A DNA stretch of 64,000 nucleotides, taken from assembly GCF_024703895.1 (NCBI RefSeq), contig NZ_CP087968.1, positions 1,488,001 to 1,552,000 of the forward strand, read 5' to 3'. This DNA is from Nocardioides sp. B-3. Its GTDB lineage: Bacteria > Actinomycetota > Actinomycetes > Propionibacteriales > Nocardioidaceae. A program made the position numbers and the translations under genes. Positions 21,001 through 32,172 of this stretch are shown here, piece after piece; positions within the stretch are counted from its first letter, which is position 1, and each line of letters starts with the position of its first letter. The notes beneath the pieces are model-generated. The model saw nothing but the letters and a program-made list of their open reading frames with translations. It ran no database searches and was not told the DNA's origin.

Positions 21001-21582
21001 ATGCGACTGATCCTCATGGGCCCGCCCGGCGCCGGCAAGGGCACCCGTGCAACCCGGATCGCGGACCGCTACGGCATCCCCGCCATCTCCACCGGCGACA
21101 TCTTCCGAGCCAACGTCGCGGCAGCCACCCCTCTCGGCATCACCGCCAAGACATACATGGACGCGGGCGACTACGTCCCGAACGAGATCACCGATGCCAT
21201 GGTCCGTGGCCGACTCGCGGAGCCCGACTGCGTCCGGGGCTTCCTCCCGGACGGATACCCGCGCACGGTCGAGCAGGTCAAGGAGCTCGACGCCATGCTC
21301 GCCGACCCGGCGGTGGAGCTCGACGGCGTCCTCATCCTCGCCGTCGAGCCGGAGGAGCTCATCCAGCGGTTGCTGCATCGCGCCGCGGTGGAAGGACGGG
21401 CAGACGACACCGACGCCGTGATCCGGCGCCGACAGGAGATCTACGCGGAGCAGACCGCTCCCCTCGCAGCCGAGTACAGCGCGCGCGGGCTGCTCGCGGA
21501 GGTCGACGGAACCGGGCGCGTCGACTACGTCACCGATCGGATCCACACCGAGGTCGCACGACTGCGCCGGCGCACGCGCTAG
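21001..21582 (+). CDS. adk: Adenylate kinase, stand-alone copy
   Basis: An intact 193-residue protein with P-loop GPPGAGKGT, the NMP-binding STGDIFRANVAA segment, DGYPRTVEQV and the short LID (RADDTDAVIRRRQEIY) lacking zinc cysteines. It lies 40 bp after the SulP gene with a GAAAGG ribosome site, not in the ribosomal-protein operon where the housekeeping copy normally sits. The core region should carry another adk elsewhere, so this is probably a second copy. The link to an anion transporter is discussed in the findings. Confidence 0.92.
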   Translation: MRLILMGPPGAGKGTRATRIADRYGIPAISTGDIFRANVAAATPLGITAKTYMDAGDYVPNEITDAMVRGRLAEPDCVRGFLPDGYPRTVEQVKELDAMLADPAVELDGVLILAVEPEELIQRLLHRAAVEGRADDTDAVIRRRQEIYAEQTAPLAAEYSARGLLAEVDGTGRVDYVTDRIHTEVARLRRRTR

Positions 21583-21602
21583 CGTCGCGAACCCGCCCCG
21601 CG

Positions 21603-22830
21603 TCAGCGGCGCGTCAACGACCGCAGCATGAAGGCCAGCGCCATCAGTGCTCCGCCGGCCAGCCCGAACCACAGCAGCAGGGCGCGTGAGGAACCGAAGA
21701 GGTCGAGCCGGGCCGGCGGGGGCGGCGGCATCGAGTCGCGCCGGTCCTGCTGGACCGAGCGCTCGATCTTCCCGCTCCTCCCGGGCGCCAGCGCGGCCGT
21801 GAGGGCGTCGTGGGCCCGGACTATCCCCGCCCCGGTCCGGGGGTTCGGTGCCAGCTCGGACCCTTCGGTGGTCGCCATCAACCGGGCGATGGTCTGCTTC
21901 GCAGTGTCCCGGGGATAGCGCGCGGAGCAGGGCCGCGACGCCGCTCACCTCGGCCGCTGCCCATGAGGTCGCCACCTGCAACACGTCGCAGCGCTGACCG
22001 TTGGCGTTGACGGAGATCGCACCGTACGTGGGCGCTGCAAGGTCGGTGTCCGCGTTTGGCACGACCGAGCCGACGGCCGTGCCACCGGGCGGGGGCGCAG
22101 CGCTGACGGCGAGGACGCCGGGATAGTCGGCCGGGTAGACGGGCGCGTCGTTGTTGTCGGTCCCCTTGAACGTCTCGGAGTCGGACTCGTCAGCCGCGTT
22201 GCCGGCCGAGGCCACCACGACCACGTCGCGCTTCAGCAGCTCCTTGATCGCCGCCCGCAGGTTGGGGTCGTCGGTCGGGACCGACAGCGCGATGTTGACC
22301 ACCTTGAAACGGGTGCTCGGGTAGAGCGCGATCGCCTGCTGGATGCCGTCCACGATGCCCCGGGACGTCACGCTCTTCTCCCCCTGCGACACATCCGCCT
22401 CGGAGGCGTCGAAGACGCGGATGTCGACCAGCTGGGCACCCGGCGCCACCCCGTCGGGTCCCGCGATCAGGCCGCCGACGATGGACCCGTGGCCGGACAG
22501 CAGGACGCCCTGCACGCCGGGGATCCGGACTGCCGGAGCGACGTCCATCCCGAGTCCGGGTCGGATGCCGCTGTCGATGACAGCAACCTTCACGCCGCTG
22601 CCGTTGGTGATCTCCTGCGCCTCGGGCACGTGCATCCGCTCCAGCGGCGGGTTGCTCGTGACCTTGCTGCCGGCCACCAGCTCCGTGTCAGGAAGCACGG
22701 TCTCCCGGCACTCGACCGCCTCTGCGGCGTACGCCGACGTCAACCCCGTCGAGGCACCGACGCCGACGAGTGGCAGCACCGAGCCGGCCGGGCCGACCCC
22801 GAGCAGTGCCGCAGCGGAACGTCGTCTCAT
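21603..22830 (-). CDS. mycP: Mycosin, membrane-anchored subtilisin of type VII secretion (one frame break)
   Basis: Starts at ATG 22830, overlapping the eccB stop. A signal peptide/Ala-rich leader is followed by a peptidase S8 domain: Asp in VKVAVIDSG, His in LLSGHGSIVGGLIAG, the Asn box VVVVASAGNAAD, Ser in QVATSWAAAEVSGVAALL. The usual GTS(F/M)AAP is ATSWAAAE here, so the Ser is kept but the flanks are unusual. A break lies near 21920. After a Pro-rich linker (MPPPPPARLD) the C-terminal helix LLLWFGLAGGALMALAFML anchors it. Mycosins are essential for ESX complex stability. Confidence 0.92.
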
Positions 22831-24241
22831 GATCCCTCGGCGACGTCCGCCGGCGGTGCGTCCGCGGGCACGCGTCGCGCCAGGTTGACCGAGAGCTGGA
22901 CCTTGTCGTCGAAGAAGCGCATCCACACGCTCGGCACGACGGGGGCGGACGTGTCGCCGTAGCCGATGAAGTCGGGCACCTCGGGGCCGACCAGCTCGTA
23001 CTTGTAGCCCGCGGAGTCGATGACATAGGGCGTGCCGTCGCTCGCCGGGTCGACCGATCCGGACTCGACGTAGGCACCGCCGGCGGGTTGGACCTCGACG
23101 TCCTTGCGGCCCCGGGCGAGCCCGTCCGAGGAGGCCTCGCCCGTGGGGTCGTCGGCGAGGGCGACGCGCGCCACCGTCGGCGTCGGGGTGCAGGACCGCG
23201 CACATCTCCAGTGCCGGGGCGGCATCCGGCAGCGTCCGCGGCCACTCGGCGGGGTATTCCGCGGACTGGAACTCGGCGTTCAGGTCTGCGTCGATCGTCT
23301 GCGCCTCAGTGCCGACCGCGCGATAGACCGTCGACGCGAACTCCTCCAACCGCTGGGGGCCGTCGTCGGCGAGCAGGTAGTAGCTCCCGTTGGGGGAGGC
23401 CAGCAGGTCACCGATCCTGAACCCGGACAGGTCGGCATCGACGACGCCGGCCGGGTAGTCAGCGGGGCCCGTCCCGGTGACGCCGAACGCCTCGACGGTC
23501 AACGGCTCACCGGGCGGGAACAGGTTGAGCCAGTCCCGGCTCACCTCGGGCGCCTGCTCGAGGGCGCCGAAGCCCAGCCGGTCGGCGATCGTGCCCGCCT
23601 GTGTCGGGTTCCTCGGCAGCTCGAACCGGTAGGCCCGTCCGTCCGGCCCGGCAACGTCTGGAGCGATGAGCGACACGGCCCCGCCGCTGCTCACCAGGAA
23701 CGCGGTGCCGGTGAGCTCGTTGACCGCCGGCGTGCGTGCGACCGCGACACGGATCCCTTCGCCGGGCGCCGTACACGCCGTCCATCCGTCCCGGGATCAG
23801 GCCTTCGGGATCGGGCAGGCCGGCCGGCGCGTCGTCGATGCCGAGGTCCTCGCCGAGGGTGACCTCGCGGATGTACTTGTCGCGGACCCGGAAGGGCGTG
23901 AGGTCGGACTCGCCGAGCAGCAGCTGCGCGGAGATGTAGTTGGGGACGCGCCGGATGACGGGGTCGTCGCCGCCCTCGAGGACGACGTACTGCTCGCCGG
24001 TGTCCTTGCTGGTGACGAAGCTGCCGGCCTCGAGCCACTGCGAGTTGGGACGGCCGATGAGGAAGCCGGCGATGGCCGCGCCCGCCAGTAGCAACAGGGA
24101 GATGGCCACGCCACCGATGAGCACCCGCCCGGGGCGCACGGGCTCGACCTCGCGGCCGCCCGGCGCGCCGCTGATGAACGCGGTGACGAGGCGGCGCTTG
24201 CTGAAGGAGTGGGCCTCGACGAGGTCCTTCTTGGTGGCCAC
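22827..24241 (-). CDS. eccB: EccB, type VII secretion core component (two frame breaks)
   Basis: GTG 24241 begins MATKKDLVEAHSFSKRRLVT, a classic EccB N-terminus, then one helix (VLIGGVAISLLLLAGAAIAG, about 40-60) and a large extracytoplasmic domain with the conserved SFVTSKDTGEQYVVLEGG, LHPVPN-equivalent RRVPNYISAQLLLG, and YYLLADDG. Breaks lie near 23760 and 23190. It ends PADVAEGS, overlapping mycP. EccB forms the periplasmic part of the secretion pore. Confidence 0.93.
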
Positions 24242-24244
24242 GTC

Positions 24245-25629
24245 TCAGCCCCGGATCGCGCTGAAGAAGCCGGCCGCCACGACCATCAGCGGAAGCAGGG
24301 ACAGCAACGTCGCGGTTTCGACCGCGTCGCCGATCCGACCGCGGCGCACGGACGGCGACGCCGGCACCAGCGTCGACACGAGGAGTACGGCGCCGACGAC
24401 CGCGAGAGCGATGGCGGCGCCCGCCCTCCAGCCGTCGTGGATCAGCAGCATCGACAGGGCCACGGAGACGAGCCCGAGGATGCCGGAGACGAGACCGGCC
24501 ATCACCTCGGATCCGGCGCGGTACTGCCGGGTGCGGAACATGACGGCCGGGCAGCACACGGCCGCGAGGATGGTGCCGTAGACGCCGCGGCTCACGGCCA
24601 GTGGAGCCAGCAGCACGAGCAGGGTGCCGACGGTGGCCGACACGGCCGGGAGAATCTCGTGCGCGACCCGCGCATCGGCGCCCACCTGAGCGGGGTCGAT
24701 CTCGTCGGGGTCGGCGGTGATGTCGTGCAGGGAGTAGATCTGGTCGACCTTCGTGCCGGTGACGCCCAGTGCCAGCCACGGGAAGATGCTGCCCGCCAGC
24801 ACGACGAGCGTCATCAGCACCGTGAACACGACGCTGGGATCGAACTCGGCGACCTGCATGAGCAGGCCGCTCGCGGTCAGGATCGCCCCCGACGACGATC
24901 GCGGGGATGACCAGCGACCGTCCTTCCTTGAGCCCGGCCACGGCGACCACCCCGGCCAGCAGCATCGCGGCGCCGGCGGTGGACAGTGGTGCGCCGAAGA
25001 ACCCCGCCGGCAGCGGCCACTGCCACGAGCCCAGCTCGCCGGGGGGCGAGCAGCAGCCCGGCGACGCCGGCGTAGAGCACGGCGATCAGCGCGACCGCGA
25101 CACCCGCGTCGGGCTCGTCCTGACCGCGTGCCAGCACGATGCCGCCGACGACCAGCAGGCCCGCCGCGGTCGCAGCGGCGAGGCCGCCCATGACGCTCTC
25201 GCCCTGCAGGAGCAGTGCGAGTGCCCCGAGACCGAGCAGCAGGCCGCCGGCTGCGAGGGCCGTACGGCGACCCGCGGAAGCCTCCCGGGGCTGGAGCTCG
25301 TGCTCCACGACATCAGCCATGGCCTCGACGATGTCGTCGTAGACGCGGGGCGATTCGTCGTCGATGCCGGCGGTGACGGTGAGCAGTCCGCCGTCCTCGA
25401 TGCCCCGGATCAGCAGGCCCGCGTCGTTGGCGAGCCGCCGTCCGTCCTGAGCCACGAGTCGGTATCCGCCGTAGACCGTGCTCGCGTCGAGGATGCCGAC
25501 GCTGCGCGCCAGCTCGGGCACGAGCTCGGCCACAGGGACAGCACCGGGGAGGACGAGGTCAACGCGTCGGGAGCCCGAGGCGACGGTCACCCGAACGAGT
25601 CCGGATCCGACGGGCGTCGTCTGGCTCAT
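24245..25629 (-). CDS. eccD: EccD, type VII secretion membrane channel protein (two frame breaks)
   Basis: ATG 25629 begins MSQTTPVGSGLVRVTVASG. Residues about 10-90 are the ubiquitin-like YukD domain (VDLVLPGAVPVAELVPEL). About eleven membrane helices follow, ending VVAAGFFSAIRG. Breaks lie near 25045 and 24890. It ends 3 bp before eccB starts. EccD forms the membrane vestibule of ESX systems. A second EccD-like gene lies at 26594-27977. Confidence 0.9.
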
Positions 25630-25766
25630 GCTGTGGTCCCCCGTGTGGTTCGTGGGTCGGCGATGACTTCTCCGGGCCTCCGAGTGGCCCGCTCGCCGAT
25701 CGGTTGCAGATTATATGGACGGGCGTTCGGCGACGACATGCCAGCGTGTTGGTCCCGGCATGACCA

Positions 25767-25798
25767 AAGCCGGTCGCCCCCGAGAGGGCGACCGGCTT
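25767..25798 (-). terminator. Hairpin terminator after the WXG100 pair
   Basis: AAGCCGGTCGCCC pairs perfectly with GGGCGACCGGCTT across a short CCGAGA-type loop. It lies 26 bp beyond the stop of the second WXG100 gene and separates it from eccD, so the secreted pair can be made in excess of the membrane components. Confidence 0.8.
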
Positions 25799-25824
25799 GA
25801 AGAGCAGATCGATCGTGATGCGGA

Positions 25825-26115
25825 TCAGAAACGGCCGGCGCCGCGAGCGTCTGCGGCCTTGTACTCCCGGTTGGACGTGTCCACGTTGGCGCTGGCCTGC
25901 TGGAGCAGGACGATCATGTCGGCGATCGCCTTGTCCCAGGTCGCCTTCGCCTCGCGGTAGGCCTCCTTGGCCGCACCGGTCCAGTCGCTGGCGAGCGGCT
26001 TCAGCTCGTCCTCGAGGGTGTCGAGTCGTGCCTGGATCTCCTTGGCCGCGGCCATGACATCAGCCGAGCCAGTGTCCAGCTTGCCGTGCTCTACCTTGAT
26101 TCCGTCGAACGACAT
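25825..26115 (-). CDS. WXG100 protein (ESAT-6/CFP-10 family)
   Basis: An intact 96-residue helical hairpin protein with the turn motif WTG (SDWTGAAKEAYREAKATW), N-terminal MSFDGIKVEHGKLDTGSADV and C-terminal YKAADARGAGRF. It has the family length and no signal peptide. It is the second of a pair 35 bp apart and is expected to dimerise with the other and be exported by the EccBCD machinery next to it. Confidence 0.95.
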   Translation of the reverse strand: MSFDGIKVEHGKLDTGSADVMAAAKEIQARLDTLEDELKPLASDWTGAAKEAYREAKATWDKAIADMIVLLQQASANVDTSNREYKAADARGAGRF

Positions 26116-26150
26116 CTCTATCTCCTTCTAGGTCTGGGTGGTCGCGGCGA

Positions 26151-26459
26151 TCAGCCGAGGCGGTTCTGCAGGTTCAGGTGGGCGTCGGACTGACCCCGGT
26201 CGGTCGCGACGTTGTCCTTCTCGGTCTCCTGCATGGAGGTTGCCAGCTGGTCGAGGGCCCGGAGGATCGAGTCCTGCTTCTCCTGCCGGGCCACCATCAG
26301 GTTGCCGAAGGACGAGGCGCCCCGGCCGCCCCAGCCGCCCATCATCTCGTTGACGCGGTCGCTCAGGGTGTTGCACTTGCCCTTGACGTCGCCGCGGGCC
26401 GTGTTGACGAACTCGGCTCCCTTGGAGAGCGCCTTCTCTGTCTGGCTGAGGTTGCTCAT
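26151..26459 (-). CDS. WXG100 protein (partner)
   Basis: An intact 102-residue helical hairpin with the turn GGWGGRGASSFGNLM (WGG) and N-terminal MSNLSQTEKALSKGAEFV. It is the first gene of the secreted pair. Ribosome site AAGGA precedes ATG 26459. About 134 bp separate it from the EccD-like gene upstream, leaving room for its own promoter. Confidence 0.95.
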   Translation of the reverse strand: MSNLSQTEKALSKGAEFVNTARGDVKGKCNTLSDRVNEMMGGWGGRGASSFGNLMVARQEKQDSILRALDQLATSMQETEKDNVATDRGQSDAHLNLQNRLG

Positions 26460-26593
26460 CTCAATCCTTCCCCCTCGGCGGGTCTGTCCCGCCAGAGTTC
26501 ACTGTGTGGGTGGTGCTCTGAATGTCACGCTCGGGGAGACGTCCCGACCCCCCGCGCTGACATCGATGTACCCAGGCGAATCCGGGCTAAACA

Positions 26594-27977
26594 TCAAGAA
26601 GTCATTTCCCACAGGGCACGGAAGAGACCGGACGCAACCACGGTCGAGGCGAAGGCAAGCGCACCGGTCAGGGACTCGGCGACCTCGGCCTTGCGCGACC
26701 ACCACACCGAGCGCCACCCGCGACCGGTGGCGACCGCAGCCGCGAGGCTGATCGCACCGAGCAGAGTCACGACGACCGGGCCCCACGTCGTCCACGTGGA
26801 GGTCAGGTCGCTGATCTCGAAGGCGACCAGCCACAGCCAGCACGCGAGCCCCGCCGCGCGCAGCAATCGGCGTGCCGCCGTGTGGCGGTACTGCCGGGCA
26901 GCCGGGAGGATCGCCGCACCGGCGAAGAACGTCAGGCAGCGCGCACCGATGCGGTCCGGGTCGATGTTCGCGGTGTGCAGCAGCAGCGGCGCAGCGATCA
27001 GGGTGAGCAGCAGGATCGCTGCGCACGACGCGGTCACGGTCCCGGTGGCGTCCTCGACGAGGCGTCGCATCGCCGTCTCCGGGATCACCAGACGCCCGCG
27101 TCGGCTGCTGGTCTTGTCCCGGGCCGACCACGCCGTCACGGCCGGGCGGTCCAGGGTCGAGGAGCGCCTCGTCGGGTACGTCGATGGCGAGCGACGGAGC
27201 GAACCGCGCACCGAGCATGGCGAGGACCATCAGGACGGCCCACGAGACACGGTCGTTCCACTCCAGCAACGAGGGGACCGCACAGATCCCGAACACGAGG
27301 CAGCCGACGACGATCCAGACGGTCAGGACTCGGGTCGCGAGCATCCGACATGGCGAGGGTGATCGCGGCAGTCAATGCCGCGGCCGGGGGCGCCAACGGC
27401 GACCACGGCGCCCATGAGGTGGTCGCCGGGCTCGAAGAAGGCGGCGTAGGCAGCGGCCGCGGCGAAGGCCGGCGCGGCCGCGGTGCGCTGCTCGGCGTGC
27501 CGCCCCCGGGGCAGGGCGCCGGTGAGCGCGCACGCCATCAGGACCCCCACGGTGACGGTGCGCAGCCAGTCGTTGCCGGACAGAGCGGCGTACCAGGGCA
27601 GAGAGGCCGGCGGCTGCTGCCGCGAGTCCCATCACGACGGCAGCGACCTGCGGGGTCTCGGCGACCGCCCTCGCGGCCGTGCCGTCGTCCTCGCTGGCCC
27701 CGGCCCGCCGGACACCGGTGGCGGCGATCAGCACGGCACCCGACTCGACGCCCATCTCGGCGAGCGCGCGGTCGGCGCGCAGGTGTTCGCCGAGAGCGGT
27801 CTGCAGGAGCGGTATGGCGGTCATGCCGGCCCGGTCGGCGTAGGCCCGACCGACGTCGACGGGGGTCGCGCCGATCGGCACGACCATGTCCGGGACGCCC
27901 ACGGGACCGTGCACGCTGATGGCGATCGTGGCGGCAGAGCCGGGCGACGGCATCAGTGGTGACACCGCTTCGGACAC
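26594..27977 (-). CDS. Second EccD-like protein of the type VII locus (three frame breaks)
   Basis: GTG 27977 (AAGGGGGAGAC ribosome site) begins VSEAVSPLMPSPGS. Residues about 15-95 form a ubiquitin-like domain (GVPDMVVPIGATPVDVGRAY, ESGAVLIAATG). About ten hydrophobic segments follow, such as AAVVMGLAAAAAGL, AILLLTLIAAPLLLH and WLWLVAFEIS, ending in ASGLFRALWEMTS. Breaks lie near 27595, 27345 and 27135. The domain plan is that of EccD, so the locus has two different EccD subunits and no recognisable EccE. It is divergent from eccC across 141 bp. Confidence 0.82.
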
Positions 27978-28118
27978 GTCTCCCCCTTGGACCGGCTGAT
28001 CATCGGCTTCCGAGTTCGGCCGACGGTGTGCAGGGTAGTAGGTCGCCGGACACCCACCTATCATCGTGGCGAATGTCCGGGCATCGCCGGCCGACAGTGC
28101 TGGCGCTAGGGGAAACGC

Positions 28119-31100
28119 GTGAGCACTGCACTGCGAGGCGGGCAACGGCTCGACGAACCGGAGATGCCGGGCGGGCAGATCGTGCTGCAGCCGCCGCCGG
28201 AGCTCCGGGAGAACGAGGGCGCCAGCGGCGTCCTGATGAACGCGATCCCGATGCTCGGCAGCCTCGGTTCAATCGTCCCGGTCGCGACCATGGGCGGCGG
28301 CGGCAACCGCACCCGCAGCTTCCCCGGCGGCCGGCATGTTCCTCTTCGCCACGCTCGGCTTCATCATCGTGCAGATCGACCGGCAGCGTAAGCAGCGCGC
28401 GCAGCAGGTCACCGGCTCCCGCACCGAATACCTGCGCTACCTCGCGAACATCCGCAAGGTCGCGCGCAACGCCGCCGACCAGCAGCGCCGGGCACTGATG
28501 TGGCACCACCCCGAGCCGACCGCACTGCCGGCGCTCGCCGAGGAACGCACCCGTCTGTGGGAGCACGGTCCGGGTGACGCCAACTTCCTGCACGTGCGCT
28601 ACGGCCTGTGTGCGCAGCCGCTGTCGCTGGAGCTGATCCCGCCGGAGAGCGCACCGGTCGACCGGGTCGATCCGGCGGCCGCGTCCGCGCTGCACCGACT
28701 CCTCGTCGTACACCGTCTGCAGCCCAACCTGCCCGCGTCGATCGACCTGCGCGCCTTCGACCGGATCGAGCTGTGCGGTCCCGAGGAGGACGCGCGCTCG
28801 GCTGCCCGCTCGATGATCTGCTCGGCCACGGCCTTCCACAACCCCGACCAGCTGGTCGTCGCGGTCCTCAGCTCCGAGGCCAACCTGACCCACTGGGACT
28901 GGGTGAAGTGGCTGCCGCACGCGCAGAGCGGCCGCGAGATGGACGCGGTCGGTCCGCGACGTCTGGTCGCCACCTCGATCGACGACCTCGGCCTGCTGCT
29001 GCCGCCCGACCTCAGCGACCGTCCGCGGTTCGGCGCCGACGAGCGCCCGCCCACACCGCACATCCTGCTCGTGATCGATGGCGGCCACCTGCCGCCCGGC
29101 AACCATGTCGTCCCGCCCGACGGCCTGCACGGCGTCACGCTGCTGGACATGCCGGCCCGCTGGGACGAGCTCGAGGACTCGACGCGGCTTCGGCTGCAGT
29201 TCGCCGGCGGCAAGCCCGAGCTCGACAAGCTGCCCGTGCTCGGTGTCCGCGTGCGCGAGGAGCCGGTCAAGGCCCTCATCGACCAGTGCGACCTCGCCAC
29301 CGCCGAGGCATTCGCCCGACGGATCGCGCCGCTCAAGACCATCAGCGCCGACGCGTCCCTCCGGCGCGGCCGTCGACATCACCTCGGCCAACCCCGACCA
29401 CATGGAGCTGCTCGGTCTCGGCGACATCCACACCTTCGACCCGGCCAGCTCCCGGCGCCCGCGCCCGGCGCGGGACCGGCTGCGGGTGCCGATCGGCATC
29501 GGCGACTCGGGCGGCCTGATCCACCTCGACATCAAGGAGTCCGCCCAGCAGGGCATGGGCCCGCACGGCCTGTGCATCGGTGCCACGGGTTCCGGAAAGT
29601 CGGAGTTCCTGCGCACGCTCGTGCTCGGTCTCGTGATGACGCACTCCCCCGAGCACCTCAACCTCGTGCTCGTCGACTTCAAGGGTGGCGCGACCTTCGC
29701 CGGCATGGCCGACATGCCCCACGTGTCAGCGGTCATCACCAACCTCGCCAACGAGCTCACCCTCGTCGACCGCATGCAGGACGCCCTGTCCGGCGAGATG
29801 GTCCGTCGCCGGGAGCTGCTGCGCGACGCCGGCAACTACGCCTCCATCCGCGACTACGAGAAGGCACGCGCCAACGGCGAGGACCTCGCCCCGATGCCGT
29901 CGCTGTTCATCGTGGTCGACGAGTTCTCCGAGATGCTCTCGGCGAAGCCTGAGTTCATCGACCTCTTCGTCGCGATCGGCCGGCTCGGTCGATCGCTCGG
30001 ACTGCACCTCCTGCTCGCCTCGCAGCGCTCGGAGGAGGGCCGCCTGCGCGGCCTCGAGTCGCACCTGTCCTACCGCGTCGGCCTGCGCACGTTCTCCGCC
30101 GGCGAGTCGCGTGCCGTGCTCGGAGTCCCCGACGCCTACGAGCTGCCCGCGGTCCCCGGTCTCGGCTACCTGAAGCCCGACCAGTCGACGCTGCTGCGGT
30201 TCAAGGCGGCGTACGTCTCCCGGACCGCCGAGCGGACGTGCCCGGGTCAGCCGCGACGAGGGCGGTCACGTGCGCGGCATCCTGCCCTTCACGATCTCCG
30301 AGGTGCTCGCGCTCGAGCCGCTGGAGACCGAGGACGACGTCGCGCCGATGCCGGTGCAGCAGCAGGGCGAGCAGCCCTCGCTCCTCGACATCGCGGTCAA
30401 CCGGATGATCGGCGTCGGCGACCCCGCCCACCGGTGTGGCTGCCGCCGCTCGACGTGCCCGACACCCTCGACGAGCTGATGCCCGACCTCGTCGAGGACC
30501 CCGAGCTCGGCCTCGTCTCGCCGCAGTGGCGCAACCTCAACGGCCCGGTCATCCCGCTCGGCACCGTCGACCGGCCGCGCGAGCAGCGTCGCGACACCAT
30601 GACGCTCAACCTGTCCGGCGCCTCGGGCCACGTCGCCGTCGTCGGTGGTCCCCGCTCCGGCAAGAGCACGCTGCTGCGCACCATCGTCACCAGCATGGGT
30701 CTGGTCTCGACCCCGGCCGAGTCGCAGTTCTTCGTGCTCGACTTCGGTGGCGGCACGTTCGCGCCACTCGCTCGCTTCCCGCACGTGTCGGGTGTCGCAA
30801 CCCGGTCCGAGCCCGATGTCGTACGCCGAGTGGTGGCCGAGATCCGGGGCGTGGTCGATCGCCGGGAGGCCTACTTCCGCGACCGGGGCATCGACTCGAT
30901 CGAGACCTACCGCACCCGTCGCGCCCGGGGCCGCGCCGACGACGGCTGGGGCGACGTGTTCCCGGTCATCGACGGCTGGAGCACCCTGCGCGCGGAGTTC
31001 GACGACCTCGAGCTGGAGCTCCAGCAGCTCGCCGGGCGCGGCCTCACCTTCGGCCTGCACATCGTGGCCGCATCGACGCGTTGGGCCGACTTCCGCGCGG

Positions 31101-32119
31101 CCATGCGCGACGTCTTCGGCTCGAAGCTCGAGCTGCGGCTCGGCGACCCGGTCGACTCGGAGATCGACCGCAAGGTCGCGGCGCTGGTGCCGGCTGGCCG
31201 TCCCGGTAGAGGGCTCGTGCCGAGCAAGCTGCACTTCCTCAGCGCGTGCCGCGCGTCGACAGCGACGGCGACTCGGCCACCCTCGGCGAGGGCGTCGACC
31301 ACCTCATCGACCGCGCCAACGCCGCCCGGAAGGGCGCACCCGGACCCAAGCTCCGGCTGCTGCCCGAGCTGGTCACGCTCGACAAGATCCGCGACGACGC
31401 CGTACGCCGAAAGATCGACGAGAAGCGCATCCTGATCGGCATCAACGAGAAGGAGCTCGCGCCGGTCGCCATCGACGTCAACGCCGAGCCGCACCTGCTG
31501 ATCTACGGCGACGGGCAGTCGGGCAAGAGCGCACTGCTGCGCAACTACGTCAAGGAGGTCATGCGCACGCGCACGCCGAAGGAGGCGCAGATCGTCATCG
31601 TGGACTACCGGCGCTCGCTGCTCGGCGAGGTCCCCGACGAGTACCTCCTGAACTACCTGACCTCGGCCACCCGGGCCACGCCGACGCTGAAGGACATCGC
31701 GGCCTATCTCGAGAGCCGCATCCCCGGCCCGGACGTCACGCCCGACCAGCTGCGCAACCGGTCGTGGTGGACCGGCGCGGAGGTGTTCGTCGTGGTCGAC
31801 GACTACGACCTCGGTCGCGACCGCCCAGTCCTCGCCGGTGCAGGCTCTCCAGCCGCTGATGGCGCAGGCCCGCGACACGGGCCTGCACCTCGTCGTGGCC
31901 CGCCGCGTCGGTGGCGCGTCGCGTGCGGCGTACGAACCGGTCCTGCAGTCGATGCGCGACTCGGCGATGCCCGGCGTGCTGCTGTCGGGACCGCGCGACG
32001 AGGGTGCCCTCATCGGCAACCTGCGTCCGCAGCCCTCCGCTCCCGGTCGGGCCCGCGTCGTCACCCGTGACAAGGGCATCGAGGTCGCGCAGCTGGCCTG
32101 GACAGACCCCACGATGTGA
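28119..32119 (+). CDS. eccC: EccC, FtsK/SpoIIIE-type ATPase of type VII secretion (about six frame breaks)
   Basis: The motor that recruits and exports WXG100 substrates. It starts at GTG 28119 after AGGGGAAA. Two N-terminal helices (about 40-90) and the DUF region are followed by three ATPase domains with Walker A motifs GATGSGKSE, GGPRSGKST and GDGQSGKSA; Walker B of the first is LFIVVDEFSEML. Breaks lie near 28333, 29362, 30240-30430 (two), 31245 and 31830. It ends QLAWTDPTM. The corrected length is about 1330 residues, as expected for a fused EccCa/EccCb protein. The last base pairs of its stop (ATGTGA) could permit coupling to the next gene. Confidence 0.95.
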
Positions 32120-32172
32120 GCGACCGAGACGAGCGAGGCACGAGCGAGCGACCGAGCTCACCAGACAGGAAT

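Noticed and set aside
20929..23694. Single 921-codon minus-strand gene covering eccB, mycP and adk antisense
   Set aside because: It joins parts of eccB and mycP through frame breaks and then runs antisense to adk and sulP; the domain boundaries show separate genes.
24245..27977. The second EccD-like gene as EccE
   Set aside because: EccE has two membrane helices and no ubiquitin-like domain; this protein has a ubiquitin-like N-terminus and about ten helices.
28000..29835. Long open frame on the minus strand antisense to eccC
   Set aside because: High-GC codon bias opens antisense frames; the plus frame has clear EccC motifs.
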